A stretch of DNA of 16,117 bases from Micavibrio_C sp964577255 (GTDB lineage: Bacteria > Pseudomonadota > Alphaproteobacteria > Micavibrionales > Micavibrionaceae): positions 1 to 16,117 of the forward strand of contig CAZNYM010000042.1 in assembly GCA_964577255.1 (NCBI GenBank). Direction: 5' to 3'. The position numbers were made by a program, and so were the translations under genes. Under the pieces are notes generated by a model. That model worked only from the letters and a program-made list of their open reading frames with translations. It searched no databases and was not told the origin of the DNA. Positions 1 to 7,974 of this stretch are shown here, in pieces; the first letter of the stretch is position 1; each line of letters opens with the position of its first letter.

Positions 1-40
1 CGCCCATGACGCCCAGACCGATGAAACAAGCTTTGGTCAT
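1..40 (-). CDS. Start of a beta-hydroxyacid dehydrogenase (3-hydroxyisobutyrate dehydrogenase-like), partial
   Basis: Only the first 13 codons lie in the window; the gene runs off the left edge. The ATG at 40-38 overlaps the TGA of the upstream phosphatase gene as ATGA, so the two are probably translationally coupled. The visible peptide is MTKACFIGLGVMG, which carries the GxGxxG dinucleotide-binding turn in the form (F-I-G-L-G-V-M-G) typical of the 3-hydroxyisobutyrate / 6-phosphogluconate dehydrogenase-like family of NAD(P)-dependent enzymes. The substrate cannot be read from this fragment. The identification rests on the Rossmann motif sitting at the extreme N-terminus and on the coupled start, so it is reasonable but not certain. 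Confidence 0.6.
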   Translation of the reverse strand, partial: MTKACFIGLGVMG

Positions 41-882
41 TTTGGCGAAGGCCCCGCTTCCGCGCCGTTCTGGATATTCTTAAGGATCATCTCAGCGGTC
101 TGATCCCATACGGCGTATCCGGCGGCGATCATCAGACCGCCGCTATTGTCGGTGACGGCGTAGGGGCTGCCGTCCCATTTGCGGATGACGCCACCGGCCT
201 CGGCCACCATCAGCACACCGGGCAGGTGATCCCACGGCTTGAGCATGTTATAGATCGCGAAATCGGCCTCGCCCGCGGCTATGCGCAGATATTCATGCCC
301 GGCGCAGAACAGGCTGTGGGCGCTTGCGAAACGGCTGCGTTGTTCGAGCAGGACGGGCGATTGCTGCCTCTTGAAATATTTCAGGTCGAAAAAGCCGACC
401 CTCTCCCCCAGCGGCCGCTCGGTCAGGGTTTGCATTCTCTTGCCTTGCAGATAAGCCCCCTCTCCGCGCGCGGCCACGGCCATTTCGTCGGTCAAAGGCT
501 TGTAGATCCAGGATTGCACGACCTCGCCGCCGCGCACCAGGGCCAGCATGGTGCAGAACGTCTCGGAGCCTTTGGCAAAGTTCGATGTGCCGTCGACCGG
601 ATCGACGACCCAAAGATCGCCCGGATGGGTTCTCAGCAGATCGGTCGAGATGTCACCCTTGGACACGCTTTCCTCGCCGATAACAAGCGAGCCGGGCAGC
701 AAAGCGGGAAGATGCTTTTTAAGCGCTTCTTCCATGTCGACGTCGGCGTCGGTCTGCAGGTCGTGAACATGCTCCTTGCTGCGTATCTGCCCGTCCGCGA
801 GGTTGCGGAAACGCGGCATGATATGAAGCGCCGCACTTTCGCGGATCAGGGCGGTGACTTTATCAGGATCGACGGGCTTCAT
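37..882 (-). CDS. Inositol-monophosphatase-family phosphatase
   Basis: This 281-residue protein has the metal-dependent phosphatase signatures of the IMPase/CysQ/FBPase superfamily. They are IGEES around residues 68-72 (metal-binding Glu), WVVDPVDGTSNF around 91-102 (metal ligands D94 and D97) and KPWDHLPGVLMVAEAGG around 215-231 (D218). It probably hydrolyses a small phosphate ester such as inositol-1-phosphate, histidinol phosphate or 3'-phosphoadenosine 5'-phosphate; the motifs do not decide which. The length is normal for the family. The ATG at 882 is preceded by an AGAGGA ribosome-binding site about six bases away and lies 20 bases inside the end of hflX. Its own stop overlaps the next start (ATGA). 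It therefore sits in the hfq-hflX transcription unit. Family assignment is confident; substrate is open. Confidence 0.9.
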   Translation of the reverse strand: MKPVDPDKVTALIRESAALHIMPRFRNLADGQIRSKEHVHDLQTDADVDMEEALKKHLPALLPGSLVIGEESVSKGDISTDLLRTHPGDLWVVDPVDGTSNFAKGSETFCTMLALVRGGEVVQSWIYKPLTDEMAVAARGEGAYLQGKRMQTLTERPLGERVGFFDLKYFKRQQSPVLLEQRSRFASAHSLFCAGHEYLRIAAGEADFAIYNMLKPWDHLPGVLMVAEAGGVIRKWDGSPYAVTDNSGGLMIAAGYAVWDQTAEMILKNIQNGAEAGPSPK

Positions 883-2203
883 GCGGTTCCTCTGCGGGGC
901 TCAGGCCGAAACGGCTGTGGGCGCGCTGGATATCGGCGGCCTCGAGCCCGACTGATATAATTATGTAACCATCCTGCTCCCGCGTTTCAAGGGCCTTGCC
1001 CCGCGACTGCAGCCAGGCGAGCGCCGCCCCGTCGCTGGCCGGAATACGGTAAGTGGCGATCAGGCGGTCCTGGCCGATGTGGCTTTCAATGCGCGCGCGC
1101 AAAAGCGGCAGGCCTTCGCCGGTCAGGGCCGAGAGCATGACGGCTTCATGGCGGCCTTCGTCCATGTGCGCGGTCAGACGCGCGCGCTCGGCGGGATCGA
1201 GGCTGTCGATTTTATTCCAGACCTCGATGATGCGCCGGTCTTCTTCGTAATCGATGCCGAGATCGCGCAAGATCTTTACGACATTGTCGTGCTGGGCCTG
1301 ATGCGCGGGGTGGGCGATGTCCTGAATATGCAGGATGACGTCGGCCTCGATCACCTGCTCTAGCGTGGCGCGGAACGCGGCGATCAGGTGAGTGGGCAGG
1401 TCGGCGATGAATCCCACCGTGTCGGAGAAGATGACATCCTGCTTATTGTCCAGCCGTACACGCCGCATGGTCGGATCGAGCGTGGCGAACAGCAAATCCT
1501 TGGCGAACACCTTCGCGCCAGTCATGGCGTTGAACAGGGTCGATTTTCCGGCGTTGGTGTAGCCCACCAGGGCGATGACGGGATAAGGCACGCGTTCGCG
1601 CGTCTTGCGTTGCAGGGTACGGGTCTTCTTCACCCGCTCGAGATCCTTTTTCAGTCCGATGATCTTGTTGTCGATGATACGGCGGTCGAGTTCGAGCTGG
1701 GTTTCGCCCGGGCCGCCCATGAAACCCGCGCCGCCGCGCTGGCGTTCGAGGTGGGTCCAGGAGCGTACAAGACGAGATTTCTGATATTCAAGCGCCGCCA
1801 GCTCGACCTGGATCTTACCCTCGCGGGTCTGGGCCCGGGCGCCGAAGATTTCTAGGATCAGGCCGGTGCGGTCGATGACCTTGCACTCCCATTCCTTCTC
1901 CAGGTTCTTCTGCTGCACGGGGCTGACCCTGCCGTTGACGATCACCACGGCGGGCGTGTGCTCGCGGCAGAAGGCGTTAATCTCTTCCCTCACCCCTTCG
2001 CCTAGCAGCGCGCCGGGATGAGGCCGGTTCAGCCGCACGATGCGCGTGCCTATGACGTCAAGATCGATGGCGCGCGCAAGGCCCTCGGCCTCGGCGAGCT
2101 GTTCTTCCGGGGAAGTGTAGAAAATAGGGTTCGCCTCGCCAGGATCGGCGGGAAGGACGGGATGGACGATAAACGCCGTCTCCCGCCCCTTTCGCTTGCT
2201 CAC
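863..2203 (-). CDS. hflX: GTPase HflX
   Basis: HflX is a translational GTPase-family protein that binds the 50S subunit and splits stalled ribosomes; it is often encoded next to hfq. The 446-residue product has the HflX N-terminal domain (about 10-200). This includes the family signature GGPGETQLELDRR near 163-175, followed by a coiled, Lys/Arg-rich stretch. The GTPase domain has G1 GYTNAGKS at 214-221, G3 DTVGF at 261-265, G4 NKID at 330-333 and G5 SALTG at 358-362. The start is GTG, sharing one base with the hfq stop (TAGTG), with a weak GAGA-type ribosome-binding site inside hfq, so translation is probably coupled to hfq. The 3' end overlaps the phosphatase gene by 20 bases. All GTPase motifs look intact. 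Confidence 0.96.
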   Translation of the reverse strand: MSKRKGRETAFIVHPVLPADPGEANPIFYTSPEEQLAEAEGLARAIDLDVIGTRIVRLNRPHPGALLGEGVREEINAFCREHTPAVVIVNGRVSPVQQKNLEKEWECKVIDRTGLILEIFGARAQTREGKIQVELAALEYQKSRLVRSWTHLERQRGGAGFMGGPGETQLELDRRIIDNKIIGLKKDLERVKKTRTLQRKTRERVPYPVIALVGYTNAGKSTLFNAMTGAKVFAKDLLFATLDPTMRRVRLDNKQDVIFSDTVGFIADLPTHLIAAFRATLEQVIEADVILHIQDIAHPAHQAQHDNVVKILRDLGIDYEEDRRIIEVWNKIDSLDPAERARLTAHMDEGRHEAVMLSALTGEGLPLLRARIESHIGQDRLIATYRIPASDGAALAWLQSRGKALETREQDGYIIISVGLEAADIQRAHSRFGLSPAEEPHEARRS

Positions 2204-2478
2204 TAAACCGTCTCGACGACCAGTTGTTTGCCGGACGCGGCTGCGCCTTCCTCGCCGTCATGCAGCGACAACGGGCCGCCCGGCATGATGGTGGAGATGG
2301 CGTGCTTGTAAACCAGCTGCACGGAAGCATCGCGGCGCAGAAGCAGGGAGAAATTGTCGAACCAGGTGACGACACCCTGAAGTTTGACGCCATTCACCAG
2401 AAAGACGGTGACGCTCATTTTTTCCTTGCGGATTTTATTGAGGAAGACGTCCTGGACGTTTTGGTTTTTCTCGGTCAT
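2203..2478 (-). CDS. hfq: RNA chaperone Hfq
   Basis: Hfq is a homohexameric Sm-like protein that binds small RNAs and A-rich mRNA leaders. The 91-residue protein shows the Sm1 region (QDVFLNKIRKEK near 9-20, VTVFLVNGVKLQG near 23-35, then FDNFSLLLRRD) and the Sm2 motif VYKHAISTI near 56-64, which forms the proximal U-rich RNA-binding face. A short acidic tail of about 25 residues follows, as in other alphaproteobacterial Hfq proteins and unlike the long enterobacterial tail. The ATG at 2478 is preceded by a purine run containing AAGAAG as a modest ribosome-binding site. It has its own upstream gap of 102 bases and is followed without a gap by hflX, forming the classical hfq-hflX pair. Confidence 0.98.
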   Translation of the reverse strand: MTEKNQNVQDVFLNKIRKEKMSVTVFLVNGVKLQGVVTWFDNFSLLLRRDASVQLVYKHAISTIMPGGPLSLHDGEEGAAASGKQLVVETV

Positions 2479-2496
2479 TTTTCTTCTTTTCTTTTT
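2479..2496 (-). promoter_or_regulatory. A-rich (ARN)6 leader tract at the hfq start, candidate Hfq autoregulatory site
   Basis: Read on the minus strand, the 18 bases just before the hfq ATG are AAA-AAG-AAA-AGA-AGA-AAA. These are six consecutive A-R-N triplets ending at the start codon and overlapping the presumed ribosome-binding site. The distal face of proteobacterial Hfq is known to bind ARN repeats, and E. coli Hfq represses translation of its own mRNA. Autoregulation here is an inference; any purine-rich Shine-Dalgarno region scores partly on this pattern. Confidence 0.4.
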
Positions 2497-2561
2497 CGTT
2501 ACAGGTTTTTTGCTTTTCAGGTGTGAAAGCCCTGCACCAGCAAAGTAATACAGGGTGCGTT

Positions 2562-2591
2562 GTTATAATATAAAGAAGTGCTAGGCTGCAA
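2562..2591 (-). promoter_or_regulatory. Candidate promoter of hfq
   Basis: On the minus strand a possible -35 TTGCAG (2591-2586) is followed after 18 bases by TATAAC (2567-2562). An alternative -10, TATTAT, lies at 2570-2565 with a 15-base spacer. The -10 area is an 11-base perfect palindrome, TTATAATATAA (2563-2573). It is the only clearly AT-rich stretch in the gap between the HAD gene and hfq. The -35 match is weak and overlaps the end of the HAD gene, so this is a moderate prediction. Confidence 0.35.
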
Positions 2592-3264
2592 GCGTTTTCA
2601 GGGCCGCGACGGTTTCCAATATTTCACCGCAACCGGGCAATGCGAGAGCGGGCTGATATTGCTCAATTAATGCGGATTTATCGTGATTTTGTAAAAGAAG
2701 CACTGCAGTAAATCCGGCCGCCTGCGACGCTCTCAGATCAGGTTCCGTGTCTCCAATATACCATATCTCGGCAGGATCGCCGTTGATGCCCAATTCTTGC
2801 CGCATTCTCAGCAGCGCATCAGGCGCGGGCTTGTCGTGCTCGCCGTAACCGGCCCCCACGAATTTGCGGAACAGTGGCGCCCAGCCGATATGCGCCATCT
2901 CGCCCACCAGCACCTCGTGGCGCTTGTTGCTGATGACGGCCAGCGGCATACCATCGTCTGCAAGGGCACGCAGGATCTTCTCAGCGCCGGTCATGGGTTT
3001 GAGATCGGCATAGCCGTGGATGAGGAAATATTCGAGGACCTTGTCCAGAGCTTCCTGTGCCCTGTCGCCGTATATTTTCGGATACAGCTCGCGCCCGGAA
3101 TATTTCATGTTGTCCTTGTGCTGTTCCGGCGTGAGCTTCTCGAGCCCGTACCAGTCGCGGACGTAGTTGTGCGCGTTGCACAGACTCTGGAAGCTGTCGA
3201 CCAGCGTGCCGTCCCAGTCGAAGAACATGGCCTTGGGGTATCTGAGGTTTTTCAGGCTGTCCAT
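2581..3264 (-). CDS. HAD-superfamily phosphatase (phosphoglycolate phosphatase-like)
   Basis: The 227-residue protein has all four HAD motifs: DWDGTLVDS at 16-24 (nucleophile D16, acid/base D18), VISNKR at 110-115 (S112), KPAPDA with K145, and GDTEPD at 171-176 (D172, D176). The helical insert between motifs I and II marks a subfamily I hydrolase of the Gph/phosphonatase type. It likely removes phosphate from a small metabolite, but the substrate is not readable. The ATG at 3264 has a strong AGGGGGA ribosome-binding site about nine bases upstream. It lies 13 bases inside the end of the aminotransferase gene, so the two are co-transcribed. The TAG stop is followed by the hfq control region. 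I know of no standard HAD gene at this place in the ntrYX-hfq neighbourhood, so it may be a lineage-specific addition. Confidence 0.88.
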   Translation of the reverse strand: MDSLKNLRYPKAMFFDWDGTLVDSFQSLCNAHNYVRDWYGLEKLTPEQHKDNMKYSGRELYPKIYGDRAQEALDKVLEYFLIHGYADLKPMTGAEKILRALADDGMPLAVISNKRHEVLVGEMAHIGWAPLFRKFVGAGYGEHDKPAPDALLRMRQELGINGDPAEIWYIGDTEPDLRASQAAGFTAVLLLQNHDKSALIEQYQPALALPGCGEILETVAALKTLAA

Positions 3265-4127
3265 GGATGCTGATCCCCCTGCTCGCGGATATAGCGGCGG
3301 TATTCCTCGTGCAGGCGCCGGGCGACCGGCCCCGCCGCGCCGGATCCTATCGTCTGCCCGTCGATCCTGGTTACCGGGACGATCATCGCCACGGCGCTCG
3401 AGGTAAAGGCTTCCCGCGCCTGGCGCGCTTCCTCAACGGTAAAAGCACGTTCCTCGATGCGCAGCTGCAATTCCTCGCAAATGTTAAAAAGCGCCGTGCG
3501 GGTGACGCCGCGCAGGATATCGTTCGAGGCCTTGCGCGTCACCAGGACGTTGTCGGCGGTAACGATCCAGGCGTTGCTCGAGGATCCTTCGGTTATGGCC
3601 CCGCTTTCATCAACCATCCAGGCTTCACCTGCACCCTGGCGGTACGCTTCCTGCTTGGCCATAACCTGGGCGATCAGGGCCGTGGTTTTGATGTCGCGCC
3701 TTTTCCAGCGCAGGTCAGGCACGGTCACGACCGCCATGCCGGCCGGCAGGGTATCGTCGGCCGGAAAACGCACGGGCCATGAGGTCATGATGAGGTTCGG
3801 GCGGACGCGGGCGGGGAATTTGAAATCGCGGCGGGCTGCGCCGCGCGTAACTTGAATATAGATATTGGCGTTACGGAGCCTATTTTTCCTTACCAGTTCA
3901 CGGATCAGGCGGGAGAGCACCGGGCGCGCGACCGGCATGGCGATCTGCAGTTCACCCAGGGAGCGCTCGAGGCGGTCGAGATGCCCGCGCTCGTCAGCCA
4001 GGTTGCCACCCAAGCAGGCGATTACCTCGTAAACGCTGTCGGCGAACTGCAGACCGCGGTCTTCGATATGGACGTTGGCTTTCCGGTGGGGAACAAACGC
4101 GCCGCTGACATAGGCATAACGTGGCAT
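3252..4127 (-). CDS. dat: D-amino-acid aminotransferase (class IV, PLP-dependent)
   Basis: D-amino-acid transaminase interconverts D-alanine and D-glutamate with their 2-oxo acids, supplying peptidoglycan precursors or degrading D-amino acids. The 291-residue length fits fold-type IV aminotransferases. The catalytic lysine is K147 in RRDIKTTALI, matching the DIK motif of D-amino-acid transaminases. E180 in AITEGSSSNAWIV would contact the PLP ring nitrogen and the following GSSSN loop the cofactor. ILRGVTR near 203-209 is the phosphate-binding RGxTR segment. The N-terminal EDRGLQFADSVYEV is the usual family opening. A branched-chain aminotransferase or aminodeoxychorismate lyase is less likely because of the DIKTT and EGSSSN forms. 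It starts 18 bases after ntrX and overlaps the HAD gene by 13 bases. D-amino-acid transaminase genes also occur beside ntrYX in other alphaproteobacteria. Confidence 0.85.
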   Translation of the reverse strand: MPRYAYVSGAFVPHRKANVHIEDRGLQFADSVYEVIACLGGNLADERGHLDRLERSLGELQIAMPVARPVLSRLIRELVRKNRLRNANIYIQVTRGAARRDFKFPARVRPNLIMTSWPVRFPADDTLPAGMAVVTVPDLRWKRRDIKTTALIAQVMAKQEAYRQGAGEAWMVDESGAITEGSSSNAWIVTADNVLVTRKASNDILRGVTRTALFNICEELQLRIEERAFTVEEARQAREAFTSSAVAMIVPVTRIDGQTIGSGAAGPVARRLHEEYRRYIREQGDQHPWTA

Positions 4128-4145
4128 GAAAGGCTGTTCCCGTCT

Positions 4146-5597
4146 TTAGGCCGATTTGCGCAGGGCGGCGGCATCGTCGGCCTCGTCCTCCACGGATTTC
4201 AGTCCCGTGGAAAGACCGAGCTGCTTGAGCTTGCGGTGCAGGGCCGAACGTTCCATGCCTACGAACTGCGCTGTGCGGGAGATATTACCACCGAAGCGCC
4301 GGATCTGGGAGGCGAGGTAATCGCGCTCGAAAATCTCGCGCGCTTCGCGCAGCGGCACGGAGATGAAATCGGAAACCGGCGCGCTGTCGGAACCCTGGCC
4401 GTCCCCGATAAGGTTGTTGTAGGCACGGTTGCGCGAGATTTCGGCCGGGAGCTCCTCGGGCAGGATGTGATCCTTGCCGCCGTGCATGATCATCATGCGC
4501 TCGACGATGTTGCGCAGCTGCCGGACGTTGCCGGGCCAGTCGGCGGCCTGCAGCGCAGCGATTGCTGCGTCGGAGAAGCTGCAAGCAGGGATTCCCGACT
4601 GGCGTGAATAATGCTCGGCGAAGAACGTCACCAGCTCCTGCACGTCTTCAGGGTGCTCGCGCAGGGCCGGCATGGCCAGAGGCACGACATTGAGGCGGTA
4701 GAACAGGTCCTGGCGGAATTTCCCTTCCTGCACGAGTTTTTCAAGATCGCGGTTGGTTGAGGCGACGATGCGCACATCGACCTCGATCACCTCTTTGCCC
4801 CCCAGCCTCATGAAGCGCTGCTCCTGCAGCACGCGGACGATCTTGGTCTGGGTCTCAAGAGGCATGTCGGCGACTTCGTCGAGGAAGAGCGTGCCTTCGT
4901 GAGCCTGCTCGAACACACCACGGCTTTCCTCGCCTTCCTCCTCGCTGCCGAACAGTTCGCGCTCGAGCTTCTCGGGGCGCAGAACGGCACAGTTCAGGGC
5001 GATGAAAGGCCCGTGGCGGCGGGCGGAAAGATTGTGGATCATGCGGGCGGCGATGTTTTTACCGGTGCCGGCTTCGCCGGTGAGCAGGATCCTGCTGCTG
5101 GTCTGAGCCACGCGGGAAATGTTGTGCCGCAAGTTATTGATGATGGCTGTGCCGCCGCGCAGGTCGGCCGGGCCGTTGGCGAGGTTGCGCAGCGACTCGT
5201 TCTCCCTGCGCAGGCGCGCGGCCTCGAGTGCCCGCTCGATCAGGAGCAGCAGGCGGTCGGATTTGAAGGGTTTCTCGATGAAATCATAAGCCCCCTGCTT
5301 GATGGCGGCGACGGCAGTTTCGATGGTGCCGTGGCCGCTGATCATCAGGATGGGCAGATATGGATGGTCTTTCTTGAGCGCCTCGAGGATCTGCAACCCG
5401 TCATGGGCGCTGTTCTGCAGCCAGATGTCGAGGATTATGAGGTCGGGCACAGACTCCGCCACCGCTTCTAACGCGCTGCGCGACTGCGAGGCCTGGCGCG
5501 TGGCGTAGCCTTCATCCTCGAGGATGCCTTTTATGAGGCCGCGGATATCGGCTTCATCGTCGACGATCAGGATTTCGGGCTTTATTTTCGTGTCCAT
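4146..5597 (-). CDS. ntrX: Response regulator NtrX
   Basis: NtrX is the DNA-binding partner of the NtrY kinase. The 483-residue protein starts with a receiver domain (residues 8-125: acidic pair D13/D14, phospho-acceptor D57 in LIILDIWL, S87, K109 in IEKPF). An AAA+ domain follows, with Walker A GEAGTGKN at 174-181 and Walker B TLFLDE at 236-241. A Fis-type helix-turn-helix lies near the C-terminus (NISRTAQFVGMERSALHRKLKQLGL). The sigma54-contacting GAFTGA loop is missing: after ELFGSEE (214-220) the chain goes straight to GVFEQAHEGTLFLDE. As in other alphaproteobacterial NtrX proteins, it is therefore unlikely to activate sigma54 promoters. The ATG has an AGGA ribosome-binding site six bases upstream, and only 13 bases separate it from ntrY, so the two form an operon. 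The closest alternative would be NtrC, but the missing loop argues for NtrX. Confidence 0.95.
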   Translation of the reverse strand: MDTKIKPEILIVDDEADIRGLIKGILEDEGYATRQASQSRSALEAVAESVPDLIILDIWLQNSAHDGLQILEALKKDHPYLPILMISGHGTIETAVAAIKQGAYDFIEKPFKSDRLLLLIERALEAARLRRENESLRNLANGPADLRGGTAIINNLRHNISRVAQTSSRILLTGEAGTGKNIAARMIHNLSARRHGPFIALNCAVLRPEKLERELFGSEEEGEESRGVFEQAHEGTLFLDEVADMPLETQTKIVRVLQEQRFMRLGGKEVIEVDVRIVASTNRDLEKLVQEGKFRQDLFYRLNVVPLAMPALREHPEDVQELVTFFAEHYSRQSGIPACSFSDAAIAALQAADWPGNVRQLRNIVERMMIMHGGKDHILPEELPAEISRNRAYNNLIGDGQGSDSAPVSDFISVPLREAREIFERDYLASQIRRFGGNISRTAQFVGMERSALHRKLKQLGLSTGLKSVEDEADDAAALRKSA

Positions 5598-5610
5598 CGC
5601 GTTTCCTATT

Positions 5611-7902
5611 CTATGCGGCTTCGGCGTTTTTAACAGGGGTGGTATCGGCCTGATTCACAGGAAGAATCATCACGACTGTGGCGCCGGGTAGGATTTCGGC
5701 GCCAGCGCGGACGCGCAGCCATTCCGGCGCGCCCAGGATCAGGCGCCCTTTATGGTCTTCCATGATTTTCTTGACGATCGCGAGGCCAAGGCCTGTGCCC
5801 TTGGCCCGGCGCGTGACGTAAGGCTCGGTCAGCTGCGCGGGATCGATGTCGCGCGGGAATCCCGGACCGTTATCGCTGACGGCGATGGCGATCGTTCCTT
5901 CGCTGCCCGCCGGTGCGGCGGAAATTTTGATATGGCCGGCGAAATCGGGATTTTCCGCCTGGAAACCCTGCAGCGAGTCGATAGCGTTCTGGATGATGTT
6001 GGTGAAAGCCTGGCGGAATTGCTGGGCGTCGATTTCGGCACGCAGGCCGGATTGTGGCGTGACCAGGTCAAAGCGCAGAGCGGGATGGGCTTCCTGCTGC
6101 AGGGTAAGAAGCTCGCGCATATGCTGTCCCACATCCTCGCTTTTGAAAACGGGCAGCGGCATGCGGGCGAACGCCGAGAATTCGTTGACCATTCGGCCAA
6201 TGTCACCGACGTGATGGATGATGGTGTCGGTGCACTGAGCAAATGTCTCAGGATCATCCTGGATCTGCTTCATGTATTTGCGTTTGAGCCGCTCGGCGGA
6301 GAGCTGGATCGGCGTCAGCGGGTTCTTGATCTCGTGGGCGATTCGCCTTGCCACATCGGCCCAGGCGGCCTTGCGTTGCGCCGATTGCAGCTCGGTGATG
6401 TCGTCGAAAGTAATGACGGCGTGGCGGGCCTTGCCGGTCTTGTCCTCGGCGGCGATGCGGAGCAGGAAGATGCGCCGCGCTTCGTCCCGGCGCGAGAACG
6501 GGATTTCCGCCTGCAGGATTTTATCGGGCTTTTCGTAAGCATAAGCGAGGTAAGGAGCAAGCTCGGGCATCAGGGCCGTGATATTGCGGCTGTGCAGGTC
6601 ACCGGGCGTCAGGCCCAGCATGCGGGCGGCGGATTCGTTGGCGATGGTAATGTCGCCCTTGCCGTCCGTGCTGATGACGCCGGAGGATACGTTGGCCAGC
6701 ACGCTTTCGGTGAAGAGCCGGCGCTCGTCCAGCTGGCGGTTGGTTGCCACTAGGGCGTTTTGCTGTTCCTCGAGTTGGCTGGTCATGCGGTTGAAGGCCA
6801 GGGTCACGAGGTCGAATTCGTCGTGGCGGTTGAATTCACGCACCCGCGCCGTCAGATCGCCCGCGCGGACACGGTCGGCGGCGGTGACAAGAGCGCTGAT
6901 CGGGGAAACGAGGTCGCGCGCGAACATCAGGCCCGCCCACATGGCGGCCAGCAGCAGGATGACGGCGACGACCACGAATGTCAGGGTGATTTTGACCTGC
7001 AGGTCCTTGTACTGGCTGTCAAGCTGTTCGTAGGCGGCGACGGCCTGGCGTGTGTCGTTGAGATGGCGCAGCACCGTCGAGTCGACCATGCGGCCGACAT
7101 ACAGATAGCTGTTGTAGAAATTGCCGAGTTTCACGAGCGCGCGCACACGGTCGTCGTTGCCGCCGGTCATGACCACAACTTCGCCGCTGTCGGCCTGTTC
7201 CATCGCGGAAATCGGCAGAGATTCGAAGGCCAGCGTGAAGGTCATCCCCGCCTCGGCCAGGATCTGGCCATCGGCCTGCATGATGACGGCTTCGGAAAGA
7301 TTGCGCAGCAGAAGCTGGGTTTTAATCAGGCGATCGAAACCATCCTTGTTGGCCAATAGCAACGAGGCCTGGCGGTCGAGGTCGTTCGCCATGGCGAGCG
7401 TGTCGGCCTTGATGACTTGCTGGTGTTCGGCGAGATAGGCTTCTGCCACTGCTTCGGATTCGTTGACCGCCGTGCGGATGCGGTCGCTGAACCAGGTCTC
7501 GACGCCGAAATGCAGGAAGAAGGCAGAGAAGATCGTCATGATAATGGCCGGCAGCGCTGCCATCAGGCTGAAGATGAAAGCCAGCTTCATGTGCAGCCGC
7601 GTGCCGCTCAGGCCCCGGCGGTGGCCCGACCACAGGCTGATGATCCGGCGGCCGATGACGGCCACCAGCATCACCAGAATGATGAGGTCGATGTTCAGCA
7701 ACCAGATGATGGTGTCGGCGTCCTTGCCGAACGGCGGCACTTCGGTCAGCGCCATGTAGGTGGAGACACCGCAGACCAGGGCGGACAGGATGAGGACGAA
7801 CCCGAAGCTTTTTGACCACGCGCTGTTGCGGGGGCGCAACACCCGGCCGACAATGCGGCGGAAAAAGCCGCTCTCCTGCGTGAATTGTGATGTTTCTGTC
7901 AC
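5611..7902 (-). CDS. ntrY: Membrane sensor histidine kinase NtrY
   Basis: NtrY is the sensor kinase that phosphorylates NtrX. Counting from a GTG start at 7902 the protein has 763 residues. It has three transmembrane helices near 32-54, 65-85 and 107-130, a periplasmic sensing region to about 304 and a fourth helix near 305-327. A HAMP linker (328-380) and a PAS domain (about 395-505) follow. The HisKA domain has H523 in AHEIKNPLTPIQLSAERL, and the ATPase domain has N-box NIIQNAID, DNGPGF and GTGLGL. The frame stays open upstream to a TTG at 7971 (786 residues). I prefer GTG because AGGAT lies eight bases before it, whereas the TTG has no recognisable ribosome-binding site. ntrX follows after 13 bases. 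No ntrBC genes sit upstream, unlike many relatives. Confidence 0.94.
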   Translation of the reverse strand: MTETSQFTQESGFFRRIVGRVLRPRNSAWSKSFGFVLILSALVCGVSTYMALTEVPPFGKDADTIIWLLNIDLIILVMLVAVIGRRIISLWSGHRRGLSGTRLHMKLAFIFSLMAALPAIIMTIFSAFFLHFGVETWFSDRIRTAVNESEAVAEAYLAEHQQVIKADTLAMANDLDRQASLLLANKDGFDRLIKTQLLLRNLSEAVIMQADGQILAEAGMTFTLAFESLPISAMEQADSGEVVVMTGGNDDRVRALVKLGNFYNSYLYVGRMVDSTVLRHLNDTRQAVAAYEQLDSQYKDLQVKITLTFVVVAVILLLAAMWAGLMFARDLVSPISALVTAADRVRAGDLTARVREFNRHDEFDLVTLAFNRMTSQLEEQQNALVATNRQLDERRLFTESVLANVSSGVISTDGKGDITIANESAARMLGLTPGDLHSRNITALMPELAPYLAYAYEKPDKILQAEIPFSRRDEARRIFLLRIAAEDKTGKARHAVITFDDITELQSAQRKAAWADVARRIAHEIKNPLTPIQLSAERLKRKYMKQIQDDPETFAQCTDTIIHHVGDIGRMVNEFSAFARMPLPVFKSEDVGQHMRELLTLQQEAHPALRFDLVTPQSGLRAEIDAQQFRQAFTNIIQNAIDSLQGFQAENPDFAGHIKISAAPAGSEGTIAIAVSDNGPGFPRDIDPAQLTEPYVTRRAKGTGLGLAIVKKIMEDHKGRLILGAPEWLRVRAGAEILPGATVVMILPVNQADTTPVKNAEAA

Positions 7903-7974
7903 GGGTGGCAATCCTGCGTAATCGGCACTATTATGCGTCCTCGGCGCGCCCTTTAGAAGAGAGCGCGTCAAGTT

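Noticed and set aside
226..960. 244-codon plus-strand frame opposite the phosphatase gene and the hflX end
   Set aside because: No motif; the minus-strand phosphatase has all metal-binding motifs in the same stretch.
2529..2558. Possible terminator hairpin between the HAD gene and hfq (CCCTG/CAGGG and GCACC/GGTGC)
   Set aside because: The two 5-bp pairings are mutually exclusive, have long loops, and no T-run follows on either strand.
5752..6753. 333-codon plus-strand frame opposite ntrY
   Set aside because: It mirrors the kinase core of ntrY, has no recognisable domain and no convincing start signals.
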